Below are positions 34,449-43,434 of a stretch of 64,000 nt of DNA, piece by piece. The position numbers were made by a program, and so were the translations under genes. Source of the stretch: an uncultured Dorea sp. (GTDB lineage Bacteria > Bacillota > Clostridia > Lachnospirales > Lachnospiraceae); NCBI GenBank assembly GCA_948602995.1, contig CAPEBR010000009.1, positions 60,711-124,710 of the forward strand. Direction: 5' to 3'. The notes under the pieces were generated by a model. The model was not told the origin of the DNA. It saw only the letters and a program-made list of their open reading frames with translations, and did no database searches. The first letter of the stretch is position 1, and every line of letters begins with the position of its first letter.

Positions 34449-34814
34449 ATGAGATATATTAAACAACTGTTGATTATACTTGCCATCACATGTATCGGTG
34501 AGATTCTGAAGTATTTCATCCCTCTCCCGATTCCGGCAAGTATATATGGGCTTGTGATCATGTTTATCTGTCTGGTGACAGGTATCATTAAACTTGACCA
34601 GGTGAGGGAAACCGCTGAATTCCTTGTGGAAATTATGGCGATCATGTTCATTCCGCCTGCAGTAGGACTTATAAGCTCCTGGAACCAGTTATCCAGCGTC
34701 CTTGTACCTTTTGCTGTAATTACGGTATTGTCAACATTCATCGTAATGATTATTACAGGAAAGACGGCTGACTTCCTGCTTTCCAGAAAGAAGGGGGGAT
34801 CTGCTGATGAATAG
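34449..34814 (+). CDS. lrgA: LrgA/CidA-family holin-like protein
   Basis: A 121-residue membrane protein with four hydrophobic helices and the family segment PLPIPASIYGLVIMFICL near residue 25, followed by LVEIMAIMFIPPAVG. LrgA/CidA proteins form small holin-like complexes that, with LrgB, influence murein hydrolase activity or pyruvate/overflow metabolite transport. A GGGGGC sequence lies before the ATG. It overlaps lrgB by eight bases, so the two are translationally coupled. Confidence 0.92.
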   Translation: MRYIKQLLIILAITCIGEILKYFIPLPIPASIYGLVIMFICLVTGIIKLDQVRETAEFLVEIMAIMFIPPAVGLISSWNQLSSVLVPFAVITVLSTFIVMIITGKTADFLLSRKKGGSADE

Positions 34815-35499
34815 TATTTTCGCCGAATCTGCTACAATTGGGATTGTGATCAGTCTTTTAGCCTATGAATTTGGTGTATTACTGAAAAACAAATTCAAGT
34901 TTGGGATTTTTAATCCACTGCTGATTGCGATTGTACTGACAATTGTCTTTTTGGTCATATTCAATGTGGATTATGATACCTACAATTCCAGTGCGAAATA
35001 TCTGAATTATTTACTGACGCCGGCAACCGTAAGTCTTGCCATCCCGCTTTACCAAAAGCTGGATCTCTTAAAGAAGAATCTGTGGCAGATTCTTGGCTCC
35101 ATCTTTATCGGCGCTCTGGCAAGCGTGTGCAGCGTCCTGGCCATGTCAATCTTATTCAGGCTGACTCATGAAGAATATGTGACTCTCCTTCCAAAATCAA
35201 TCACAACAGCGGTTGGGATGGTTGTTTCTTCTGAGCTGGGCGGCTACGCTGCAATTACAACAGCTATTATTATCATCACCGGTGTATTAGGAAATATGAC
35301 GGCAGAATTTATCTGCAAAGTCGCACGGATTAAAAACCCAATTTCCAAAGGCCTTGCCATTGGTACTGCCTCACATGCAATCGGTACCTCAAAAGCCATG
35401 CAGATTGGAAAGACAGAAGGCGCCATGAGCGGACTCTCGGTCGCAGTAGCCGGCGTGTATACGGTTATACTGGCTTCTGTATTCGCAATGTTTTATTAA
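34807..35499 (+). CDS. lrgB: LrgB/CidB-family membrane protein
   Basis: A 230-residue polytopic protein, partner of LrgA. It has the family motifs NPLLIAIVLTI near residue 37, LPKSITTAVGM near 130 and KGLAIGTASHAIGTSKAMQ near 182. Because its start lies inside lrgA, both are made from one mRNA. No LytSR regulator is adjacent. Confidence 0.93.
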   Translation: MNSIFAESATIGIVISLLAYEFGVLLKNKFKFGIFNPLLIAIVLTIVFLVIFNVDYDTYNSSAKYLNYLLTPATVSLAIPLYQKLDLLKKNLWQILGSIFIGALASVCSVLAMSILFRLTHEEYVTLLPKSITTAVGMVVSSELGGYAAITTAIIIITGVLGNMTAEFICKVARIKNPISKGLAIGTASHAIGTSKAMQIGKTEGAMSGLSVAVAGVYTVILASVFAMFY

Positions 35500-35662
35500 A
35501 TGCACAATTACAGTTCTTATCCCCCGAAGGAGAAACAAGCGGCTCCTGCGGGGGATATTCAGTGCTTTATACTGCTCTGCAAACATATCATTAAACCGTA
35601 GTCTACAGGAATAATAAATTGACAAACCCCTGCCCGTTCGCAGCCATCACAATTACTGCACC

Positions 35663-37234
35663 TTACACAATTGCTTCAATGATCGTTCTATCTTCAAACT
35701 TTAATTCTCTTATTCCGGCTTTCTTATTCCTGTTAAAATTAAAGCTAAGCAGATATCCCTTTTTTAAATGATAATAGTCAAGATAATCCGTCAGCTGCTT
35801 TTGTCCCCTTTCATTATATTCGGCTCCCCGCCATAGCTTGATCTCTATAACAAACTGTTCTCCCAGATAATCCACGATCACATCTGTCCGTCTGGCATCC
35901 CGCGTCTGTGCCTCGATATAATAATTTCCCGTACCATTAATGATCGGTTTCAAATACAGTAAAAAGATTTTCCGTCCGTGCTCTTCCAAAAACTTACTGT
36001 CATTATCACTGTAAATATCATTATAATATAATACGAATTTTTCCAATACTAAATCCATATCTAATCTTCCGTTACAAATGAACTGTTTCTGATTTCGTTC
36101 TGCTTCAGTGCCAATCGCGCTTGCAAGTTCATCTTCAGACAAGAACAGGTTGTACAGGCATATCTCAAAAATCCTGTTAGCTACTTGTACACTGTTCGCT
36201 CGATTGACAACATACCCAAACATAGCCGCCAGATTGATCATCGGGTTATTTATATTAAATACAACCCGTCTTCCCTCAAATAAAACAGCATGAAGCATAC
36301 GCTTTATCTCAGGATATTCTTCTAATTGCCGTACCATACTTTCGAAAAGAGCAATTCGCTCATCAAGCAGCCCTTTTACCGCCTCCATAATACCTTCTTT
36401 CGTCCACGCGTCTGCTCCAGCCAGTTCCTCATCAAGCCATTTACAAATACCTGAAACCAAATAAGGATAGCCTGATGTATAGCGATATATTTCTTCTGCT
36501 ATAGCTTTTGGATTGATTCCCATTTTTTTGTCATTTTCATACTCCTGAAGCATGGCGGCTATCTGATCAGCAGTAAAACTCATGTCAATGTTAAATCTAG
36601 CGCTTATGTTCCACGGACTGTTATATTTATGTTCCTTTCCTGGACTTATTTTAAGCTTTAGATTTTTTATATCATATACGCCTGCAAGAATGACAGAGTG
36701 GAATATAGCTATATTTTCCCGATTCAGATAATATCCTCTGAGCATTGCAAGAAAATCAATAAAAACCTGATGGTTACTTGCATGATCGACTTCGTCAATC
36801 AGCAGCACGACCGGCCGGGAAGCCCTGGAACATACTCTGCTTAAGCAGTGGAACAATTCATCAAGGCTTAATTCCGGCTCCTTCTGTATAAGATCAGATA
36901 CTTGTTTCAGCAGCTCTCCGATCTCTTCTGTCCTGGTGTTAGATAACGAAGTAATAAACATCCTGGCAAAAGCTTTTGAAAACATTGCTTCATCTTCAAA
37001 GTTCTTTGTTGAAAGCATTTGAAAATCCATGGAGACTACGATGTATTCGGCTGTCAGATAATCTGCTAATGCTTTCAAAGTTGTTGTCTTACCAAACTGT
37101 CTGCCCCGGTTTATGACAAAATAATTGCCTCGTTCTACATATCGTTTTTTGATCAGTTCCAAACGTTTCTCTAAATTGACCATATAATGTTTCTGAGGAT
37201 CACATGATCCTTCTGTATTAAAATAACGTTGCAT
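35663..37234 (-). CDS. AAA ATPase with C-terminal PD-(D/E)XK-like nuclease domain
   Basis: A 523-residue protein. Walker A is GRQFGKTTT near residue 44 and Walker B VVLLIDEVDHA near 145. A winged-helix-like middle part follows. The C-terminus has the nuclease core RRTDVIVDY...QFVIEIKLWRG (Asp...Glu-x-Lys) near 465-485. It shares architecture, not close sequence, with the gene at 21739-23472. Function is unknown; such proteins are common accessory genes of gut anaerobes. It stands alone on the minus strand between lrgB and a two-component system. Confidence 0.85.
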   Translation of the reverse strand: MQRYFNTEGSCDPQKHYMVNLEKRLELIKKRYVERGNYFVINRGRQFGKTTTLKALADYLTAEYIVVSMDFQMLSTKNFEDEAMFSKAFARMFITSLSNTRTEEIGELLKQVSDLIQKEPELSLDELFHCLSRVCSRASRPVVLLIDEVDHASNHQVFIDFLAMLRGYYLNRENIAIFHSVILAGVYDIKNLKLKISPGKEHKYNSPWNISARFNIDMSFTADQIAAMLQEYENDKKMGINPKAIAEEIYRYTSGYPYLVSGICKWLDEELAGADAWTKEGIMEAVKGLLDERIALFESMVRQLEEYPEIKRMLHAVLFEGRRVVFNINNPMINLAAMFGYVVNRANSVQVANRIFEICLYNLFLSEDELASAIGTEAERNQKQFICNGRLDMDLVLEKFVLYYNDIYSDNDSKFLEEHGRKIFLLYLKPIINGTGNYYIEAQTRDARRTDVIVDYLGEQFVIEIKLWRGAEYNERGQKQLTDYLDYYHLKKGYLLSFNFNRNKKAGIRELKFEDRTIIEAIV

Positions 37235-37376
37235 AAATGATCAGCCCCCTGTAGTTTCAGCGAAATGCTGCTTCTATAGATCCTTTATTGATACTTGATT
37301 TATAATTAGTTTAACATGGATTTTTTAATGAAACAAGACCGGGGACACGGTGTCTGAAAGAAAATCCGAAGGGATG

Positions 37377-37509
37377 GTTACTTTTCACACAGGTCTGTGC
37401 ATTTACTGCACAGACCGTAAGAAAGTGATTCAGGAGTGAGCAAATCCCATTCGCGGAGCGAATTTTAGATGGATTTGCGAATGTTACTGGTCACGGAGTG
37501 AACAGTAAC
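37377..37509. repeat. 133-bp inverted-repeat-ended element, copy B
   Basis: Reverse complement of copy A at 19245-19377: same 133-base length, GTTAC ends, same internal TTCGCG hairpin and GGTCTGTGCA...TGCACAGACC hairpin, with scattered substitutions. It fills most of the 297-base gap between the ATPase and kinase genes. Confidence 0.8.
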
Positions 37510-37531
37510 AAGGGATGAAAGGCGCTTTCTC

Positions 37532-38647
37532 TCAGCTCCCGAACTGGCAGACCACCGTAGTCCCCTCCTCCTTCACTGACCGGTAAACAAGCCTCCACCC
37601 ATGCACCTTCGCGATCTCCTGACAGACAGAAATCCCATACCCATGCCTGCCGCCCCGCCCGTTTTGCAGCTCCTGACCCCGGTTAAGCGCCCTCACAGTC
37701 CCCGCATCCAGCGTCTCCCCGTCGTTCCAGACCTTAATTCCAGCCTCATCCACAGTAACTCTCACCTGCTGTCCGGCGTTAACAGCGTTAGCCATCAGAT
37801 TTTCAAGAAGGCATCTGACCAAAGTCGCATCCCCATCCACAGCCTCCACCTGACAGACTGTCTCCACGCCCGGATACTTCTCCTTCAGTTCATCGAGCAC
37901 CTTTCTTACACGAATCCTCTCCATACGGATTGCCCCTTTCCTTACATTTCCCATAATCAGAAGCTTCTCGGTGATATCCTCAAGGCTCCTGGCGCTCTCC
38001 ACAATCTGCTGCACAGCATAGAACTGGTCCTCCTCTGTAAGTCCTCCCATCATCATATATTCCGCATACCCCCGAATTCCGGTAAGCGGCGTGCGAAGCT
38101 CATGGGCAATCTGATTCACAGGCCGGTTAATCCGGCGCATCGTATAGTAAAGAAACAGACCCAGCACGGCTGCAAATAAAAATCCACCCCCACAGAAAAT
38201 CCACATCCGCCTCGCCTGCGGCCGCGACAGCCCCTCCAGGTTCTCTGCATACATCACCTCTATCACGGCATCATCTACATTCCGCTCCTCCCTTATAACA
38301 AGATAATCTATTCCTTTCCAGTTCTGAATTTCCATCGGTCCGTCTGCCCTGTCACCTTTTGGAAATGAGTCTGCCGCTATGTATGTATTCATCCGGATTC
38401 TGAGCCGTACGCCCTGATTCAGGAATCTCTCTGCCATACGGTCCATCCCCATGGAGACACGGCTGATCTCTTCCTCCTTAAGCCCCTCCGCCAGGTCGCA
38501 GATACTCCTCTCACTGCTCCTTGCCCGCTCCACCCACAGTTCCATTTCATTTTTGGAAATATAAGCATCCAAAAGCAGCAGTCCTCCATAAATAACCAGT
38601 AAAAACAGCAGATAAACTGCCAAAAAATTCTTCTTCCACAGCTGCAT
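37532..38647 (-). CDS. two-component sensor histidine kinase
   Basis: A 371-residue membrane kinase. There is a TM helix at about 8-27, an extracytosolic sensor domain to about 147, and a second TM at about 148-168. The HisKA box IAHELRTPLTG carries the phosphorylated His near 185, followed by N box LENLMANAVNAG, and ATP-lid motifs KVWNDGE and GRHGYGISVCQEI. It starts one base after the regulator stop upstream, so the pair is co-translated. The signal is unknown. Confidence 0.93.
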   Translation of the reverse strand: MQLWKKNFLAVYLLFLLVIYGGLLLLDAYISKNEMELWVERARSSERSICDLAEGLKEEEISRVSMGMDRMAERFLNQGVRLRIRMNTYIAADSFPKGDRADGPMEIQNWKGIDYLVIREERNVDDAVIEVMYAENLEGLSRPQARRMWIFCGGGFLFAAVLGLFLYYTMRRINRPVNQIAHELRTPLTGIRGYAEYMMMGGLTEEDQFYAVQQIVESARSLEDITEKLLIMGNVRKGAIRMERIRVRKVLDELKEKYPGVETVCQVEAVDGDATLVRCLLENLMANAVNAGQQVRVTVDEAGIKVWNDGETLDAGTVRALNRGQELQNGRGGRHGYGISVCQEIAKVHGWRLVYRSVKEEGTTVVCQFGS

Positions 38648-38648
38648 C

Positions 38649-39308
38649 TCACACCTCCAGCCGATACCCGTATTTGAAAATCGTTCGGATATCCTTCTCC
38701 AGTCCCAGCTTCTGCCTCAGCCTCCGGATATGCACATCCACGGTGCGGTCATCCCCGTAAAAATCCATCCCCCAGGCAAGCTCCAGGAGCCGCTCCCTGG
38801 AGAGCGCAATATTCCGGTTCAGCAACAGTACCTTAAGAAGCTCGTACTCCCGGTTCGTAAGCTCCACCGTCCTCCCCCCTCTCTTCACAACAGCGCCCGA
38901 CAGATCTACCTCCACATCCCGGATACGAAAAACATTCTGTTCTTTATGAAAGCGGCGCAGCACCACCTGTATCCGCGCCAATAACTCCTCCATGGCAAAC
39001 GGCTTAACAATATAATCCTCCGCCCCTCCTTTTAATCCCTTCACCCGGTCCGGAACCTCGTCCCTCGCAGTCACGCAGATTACAGGAATATCCGCATATT
39101 CTCCTGCCAGCCGCTTCATCAGTCTAAAGCCGTCCATATCCGGCAGCCCGATATCCAAAAGAATCAGATCAATCCGTTTCTCCTCCAGCACAAAAAGGGC
39201 CTCCCGGCCCGAAAAAGCCGGAAACCCCTGATGTCCTGTCATGGCAAGTGTTCTTCGGATCAGCTCATTAATTCTTTTATCATCTTCTACAATCAATATA
39301 TCTGCCAT
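38649..39308 (-). CDS. OmpR-family response regulator
   Basis: A 219-residue regulator: receiver domain with DD (EDDKR), phospho-acceptor Asp in LILLDIGLPDMDG near residue 51 and Lys in VKPFAMEEL near 101, followed by a winged helix (VELTNREYELLKVLLLN; DVHIRRLRQKL). It is partnered with the kinase downstream and a secreted/anchored protein upstream; the latter is a likely accessory or target. Confidence 0.95.
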   Translation of the reverse strand: MADILIVEDDKRINELIRRTLAMTGHQGFPAFSGREALFVLEEKRIDLILLDIGLPDMDGFRLMKRLAGEYADIPVICVTARDEVPDRVKGLKGGAEDYIVKPFAMEELLARIQVVLRRFHKEQNVFRIRDVEVDLSGAVVKRGGRTVELTNREYELLKVLLLNRNIALSRERLLELAWGMDFYGDDRTVDVHIRRLRQKLGLEKDIRTIFKYGYRLEV

Positions 39309-39313
39309 AACCG

Positions 39314-39925
39314 TTATCCCTTTGGATGATCGGAGGTCTCATAAGCCTTCTCCCCGATCTCTATAAGCTGCTCTGTCGTCAGATCGGAAACCTTAGCCTG
39401 ATCCGGATCAGTCTCAAACTCTTCACACATAGTCCTGATCACTTCCTCCCCCTCGCCAAATGCATAGATATCACTGATATATTCCTCCAGGGAGGAAAAC
39501 CCATCATGTGTATCCAGCTCTCTGCCCAAAAGCGGACAGTCTCCCATCTTTTTCCTAAGCCACAGGCTCTCCTCATAATTCCTCATCTCACGGGTCAGAT
39601 CGCTCTCAAGAACATTATCATAGTCAAGCTTATATTTATCGCACACCTCTTTCCCAATATCCTCGTCCACTACATCCTTATACAGACGCTCCCCGTACAG
39701 ATTAGTGAGATCCCCCTGTGGTTCATATGGCGCCGGATTCCCCTGTGGTTCATATGACGCCGGATTCCCCGTCTCATTTATAAACTTCTTCTCCGCGGCT
39801 TCCACCACCGCCTTCTGCGCATTGTCCCTCGACCACTGGATTCCCATCCCCAGTCCTGCTGCCATACATACCGCCATTGCCCCTGCTGTCAGTAAAATTC
39901 TGTACCTCTTCCATGCTCTGTTCAT
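39314..39925 (-). CDS. membrane-anchored protein of unknown function next to a two-component system
   Basis: A 203-residue protein. The N-terminus has an uncleaved-looking signal/anchor helix (residues 11-29), then an acidic extracytosolic domain. A tandem nine-residue repeat, NPASYEPQG then NPAPYEPQG, lies near 55-70 and is encoded by an imperfect 27-base DNA duplication. No family recognised. AAAGGAG precedes the ATG and the gene ends five bases before the response regulator start, so it is the first gene of that operon. It may be a signal-input or buffering protein for the kinase (inference). Confidence 0.75.
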   Translation of the reverse strand: MNRAWKRYRILLTAGAMAVCMAAGLGMGIQWSRDNAQKAVVEAAEKKFINETGNPASYEPQGNPAPYEPQGDLTNLYGERLYKDVVDEDIGKEVCDKYKLDYDNVLESDLTREMRNYEESLWLRKKMGDCPLLGRELDTHDGFSSLEEYISDIYAFGEGEEVIRTMCEEFETDPDQAKVSDLTTEQLIEIGEKAYETSDHPKG

Positions 39926-40000
39926 AATCTTCGCTCCTTTCTTACGGATACTTTGTTGTTACAGCATCATCATAACTCCCAGTTGTTACATAGTTATTAT

Positions 40001-40033
40001 GGGGACGGGGCATTTTTAAAAATGCCCCGTCCC
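40001..40033. repeat. palindromic repeat family C, copy 4 (imperfect end)
   Basis: GGGGACGGGGCATTTTT arm with its complement, truncated after GTCCC, then a partial second right arm TGTCCCCAATT at 40049-40060 that overlaps the end of the acetyltransferase gene. Confidence 0.85.
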
Positions 40034-40057
40034 GGATTGAAAATGACCTGTCCCCAA

Positions 40058-40567
40058 TTAACGAACTGCCACATAACGGTCATGCGGCATATCCACGCCA
40101 CGGTAATGCTTTGTCCAGCTATCCATCATGGTCATGCCATTTCGAATGGCTACATTCTGAGATGCTATATTCGTATCTCTGATAATGGAACAGACTTCTT
40201 TTGCATTCAGTGTCTCAAAGGCATATTGCTTACATGCCCTGGCTGCTTCCACTGCATATCCTTTATGCCAGAATCTCCGATTAAAAAGGTATCCTATTTC
40301 AAGCACTTCTTCCTCTTTCCATGGCTGCATCGTGAGTCCGCATTGTCCGATCATTCCACCGGTTTCTTTTAAAATGACTGCCCACAGGCCGAATCCCCAT
40401 TTCTGATAACGGCGGATTTGCCTGTCAAGCCATTCCTGCACCTCCGAATAGCTGAAAGCCCCTTCGTAAGCATACATGGTTTCCTGATCCTGCATGATTT
40501 TGCATAGAGATGTGAAATCAGACTGGCCCATTTCACGCAGACATAGTCTTTCTGTTTCAAGTATCAT
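40058..40567 (-). CDS. GNAT acetyltransferase (RimJ/RimL type)
   Basis: A 169-residue Acetyltransf_3 protein. Opening TERLCLREM, acetyl-CoA region LEIGYLFNRRFWHKGYAVEA, and SQNVAIRNGMT near the C-terminus are typical of ribosomal-protein or small-molecule N-acetyltransferases. Substrate not predictable. It is only distantly similar to the second GNAT at 63338. Confidence 0.9.
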   Translation of the reverse strand: MILETERLCLREMGQSDFTSLCKIMQDQETMYAYEGAFSYSEVQEWLDRQIRRYQKWGFGLWAVILKETGGMIGQCGLTMQPWKEEEVLEIGYLFNRRFWHKGYAVEAARACKQYAFETLNAKEVCSIIRDTNIASQNVAIRNGMTMMDSWTKHYRGVDMPHDRYVAVR

Positions 40568-40575
40568 AAATCCTC

Positions 40576-40650
40576 TTATCCTCCAATTCTGCCTCCGAAC
40601 GCTTTGGCCTCTTGTACTGCATTACCCATCGCCACACCAGTACCGCATAT
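40576..40650 (-). pseudogene. remnant of a Cof-type HAD phosphatase
   Basis: A short minus-strand frame contains GTGVAMGNAVQEAKAFGG, close to the VAMGNA...K motif at the C-terminus of Cof-like HAD hydrolases, ending in TAA. No upstream domain or start survives. A degenerate fragment, weak evidence. Confidence 0.35.
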
Positions 40651-40758
40651 CTTTAACTACCAACTGCAGATCAGTCGTTGACCCGGAAGACTGCCGTCCC
40701 TGTCATGACTTCCATGATTGGATTCTACCACACTCCTACAGGGATTTCAACAACACCC

Positions 40759-40832
40759 TGAAATCCCATTCGCGAAGCGAATTTTAAAGTTACTGTTCAC
40801 ACAGGTCTGTGCATTCGCTGCACAGACCGTAA
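40759..40832. repeat. rearranged partial copy of the 133-bp element
   Basis: Has AAATCCCATTCGCGAAGCGA, then GTTACTGTTCACACAGG and the GGTCTGTGCA..TGCACAGACC hairpin, in a different order from copies A and B. Confidence 0.65.
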
Positions 40833-40838
40833 AAAAAA

Positions 40839-41294
40839 CTAATACTCAATGCGTATCTTTTCCTTCTCTCCATCTGGAAATGTGTATAAAAATACTGCTG
40901 CAGTATCCTTACACGCCCACAGAAACGGAATTGTACACTCAATTTCCAATCCAGAATCTCCAGACAGCATCTCAACCAGTTCTACCTTATCAAAGCATTT
41001 CCTCTCGTCTATATCCATGCTCTGTAACTGTTCCCCAAGCACCCGATACAGCCCCTCTTTCGTAATCGGATCCTCCAATATCTGCCGGAACCGGAATTGA
41101 CTGTTCGTAAATCGATTTGTGTTGAGCGCTCGGAGCAGGTATTCCGTCATCTGCTCCGGCATCACTTCCTCAATCCCTACCACCAGTTCCTCATTTCCAT
41201 TCTCACGAATTTTAGAAATCAGGGAACCGATCACTCCGGGAAATACAACCACAAAATCAACTCCGCCATTGATACGAATTTTATATTCTTTCAC
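40839..41294 (-). CDS. conserved-looking small cytosolic protein of unknown function
   Basis: A 151-residue protein starting at GTG 41294, overlapping the end of the permease gene upstream by 14 bases, so co-translated with it. It has no signal or TM segment. Features: a beta-rich start (IRINGGVDFVVVFP), a helical middle, and an acidic C-terminus. No family recognised. Position suggests an accessory of the neighbouring ABC transporter. Confidence 0.65.
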   Translation of the reverse strand: MKEYKIRINGGVDFVVVFPGVIGSLISKIRENGNEELVVGIEEVMPEQMTEYLLRALNTNRFTNSQFRFRQILEDPITKEGLYRVLGEQLQSMDIDERKCFDKVELVEMLSGDSGLEIECTIPFLWACKDTAAVFLYTFPDGEKEKIRIEY

Positions 41295-43434
41295 CGTCTC
41301 GTTCTCTCCCTTTTTTCATAACTGCTGTTCCTGCGCCAAAGACCAGCATCTGCGATTTTCTAAAAGATGAACGGTAAAGAGTATACTGATATAGAACAAC
41401 TATCAGACAGACTGCGATATTAAATCCGATCATCGGATATTCATTTGAAGAAATCACTCCGTCGTTCTGCCACAAAATCATTGTGTAATAAATGAACATT
41501 AAAATTGTCGCCGCTGCTGTCGGCAGAACAAATACCTTTTTTATCTGTTCTTTTAAAATCCGATTCAAATATTCCTGCCCGGCTCCCAGTTTCTTCACAT
41601 CCATCAACACACGCCTACTTTTCACAGCAACTGTAATACTTCTGGTGTAACCAATCACCCCTGCCGATACCAGACAGATCACCGATACAAAAACGAATAT
41701 CAATAACAGCGTTGCATAAGTCAGCACAAAGCTTCTCTCCAGAAGCGGAACGAACACCGGACTATATTTCCAGTCAACTTCGATCTCCGGGCGTTTGGGA
41801 TAAAGCGTAGTCAGCCCGCCGTAATCATACTCTGCATCCACTCCCTCCCGATATTCATCATAGGCAGCCATCACGCGCATACTATCCGGCACAGATTTAC
41901 AATACAGTGCATACAATTCTTTAGAAAATGCATAAGGATCCCCCGCGTCTGAAACATTAAACAACACCTGCGTCATCTGAAACTTGTTGGATAATCCTTT
42001 TTTTAACTCTGCAAAATCTTCATCGTTTAAAATATAACTTGCATTTCCATCCTGTCCCCGGTCATAAAAGAAACTGCTGTATTCTACAGTTCCTGCAAAG
42101 ATAAGGTCCTTTTTTATTCCTGTGTCCGTATTTTCCGCCATATCCAGATCTTCCGGTAAAAACCAATAATTTTCTGTATTATTTCTTCGATTAATATACA
42201 AGTAAGTCCCCGGTTCTACTTTCACTTCCATTCCTGCTGCCTCTGAAAACATGCCTGCACTGATAAAATTTTTGTAATAATCCTTTTCACGGTATTCTTC
42301 CGTAAGCATACCATCCTCATCATAATTCTCTCTTGCCACACCGCTGCCAAGCAGACGTGCAATTTCTACTTCCCGGTAATCGGTGATTTCCACACCATAC
42401 GCTGCAGCAATAGACTCTACATCTTGCATCGTTAACCGATCCGCATCTCCGAGATAACGATAGGACATATCATTATCCTCACTTGCTGCAATCGTTGCTC
42501 CCTGAATATAGTTTGTTGCAGAGTAGAATATCGCAAAGAATGCTCCTGCCAAAAGGAGCGTGCTAATCAGCATGTTGCGCACAACGGATACTCCCTGAAA
42601 TTTCAACATCCCAAACGAGATCAAATGCTTATAGTATTTCTGCGGATTTTTTCCTCGTTTGTGAACTGCAACCGAATACACCATGATCTTGTACAGGCCG
42701 ACCAATACCAAAATGTAAAAAACATAAGTAAAACTGCCAAGTACCCTTTTTAAAATCGTACTGATTATAGATGGAACAATCAGTCCTCCCAATATTCCCA
42801 GTGCAATCAAAATCAAACCTGTAACCAGGTATTTGCCATCAACATTTTTCTTGATCGGCTCTGTTCTTCGCTCCTCAGTTAAAATCTCAATCAGATTTGC
42901 CCGTTTCAAAAATCTGGCCGTCATTCCCATGATCATAACAGATACTGTTAATACGAACACAACCGATCCGGCTAAGCCAGGCAGGGATAGACGAAACCCA
43001 TCGCCTTCTGCGCTCTGGATCAAATACTCATAAAGTTTACCAAAACCAAATGCCATCATACCGCCAATGAAAATACTAACCACAGATAGCTGCCCAATAA
43101 GCAGGAGCATCTCTTTCATTATAGTTTTTGAAAGCCTGCCTTTCGCTGTTCCAAGCGCCATGAGGATACCGACCTCCCGGCTCTTAAACCGAAGAAACAG
43201 CCCCGCTGCATAAATGGTAAACAGTACGCATCCCGTTACGGCTACTGCATATACCATGTACAACATTTTTCTGGAATCTCCGCCGGACGGCAGTCTGCTC
43301 TGTACAAACGGGCTCAGCATGAAAAACGTCAGGGCTGACACCAATAATACAGACAGAGAAAAGCACAGACTGAATTGTTTGTAGTTTCCCTTATTATATT
43401 TTTTCAGTTTGTTCAGCACATTAAGCAGCGTCAT
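41281..43434 (-). CDS. FtsX-like ABC transporter permease (BceB/YxdM class)
   Basis: A 717-residue permease with an N-terminal TM, a FtsX domain near 60-180 (VGILMALGTAKGRLSKTI), further TMs, a large extracytosolic domain of about 200 residues, and a second set of three TMs at the C-terminus. Such BceAB-like transporters detoxify or sense peptide antibiotics. ATG 43434 is chosen because GGTGG lies just upstream and it overlaps the ATPase stop by 14 bases; an ATG five codons earlier is weaker. A LytTR-type direct repeat precedes its operon. Confidence 0.88.
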   Translation of the reverse strand: MTLLNVLNKLKKYNKGNYKQFSLCFSLSVLLVSALTFFMLSPFVQSRLPSGGDSRKMLYMVYAVAVTGCVLFTIYAAGLFLRFKSREVGILMALGTAKGRLSKTIMKEMLLLIGQLSVVSIFIGGMMAFGFGKLYEYLIQSAEGDGFRLSLPGLAGSVVFVLTVSVMIMGMTARFLKRANLIEILTEERRTEPIKKNVDGKYLVTGLILIALGILGGLIVPSIISTILKRVLGSFTYVFYILVLVGLYKIMVYSVAVHKRGKNPQKYYKHLISFGMLKFQGVSVVRNMLISTLLLAGAFFAIFYSATNYIQGATIAASEDNDMSYRYLGDADRLTMQDVESIAAAYGVEITDYREVEIARLLGSGVARENYDEDGMLTEEYREKDYYKNFISAGMFSEAAGMEVKVEPGTYLYINRRNNTENYWFLPEDLDMAENTDTGIKKDLIFAGTVEYSSFFYDRGQDGNASYILNDEDFAELKKGLSNKFQMTQVLFNVSDAGDPYAFSKELYALYCKSVPDSMRVMAAYDEYREGVDAEYDYGGLTTLYPKRPEIEVDWKYSPVFVPLLERSFVLTYATLLLIFVFVSVICLVSAGVIGYTRSITVAVKSRRVLMDVKKLGAGQEYLNRILKEQIKKVFVLPTAAATILMFIYYTMILWQNDGVISSNEYPMIGFNIAVCLIVVLYQYTLYRSSFRKSQMLVFGAGTAVMKKGRERDGERI

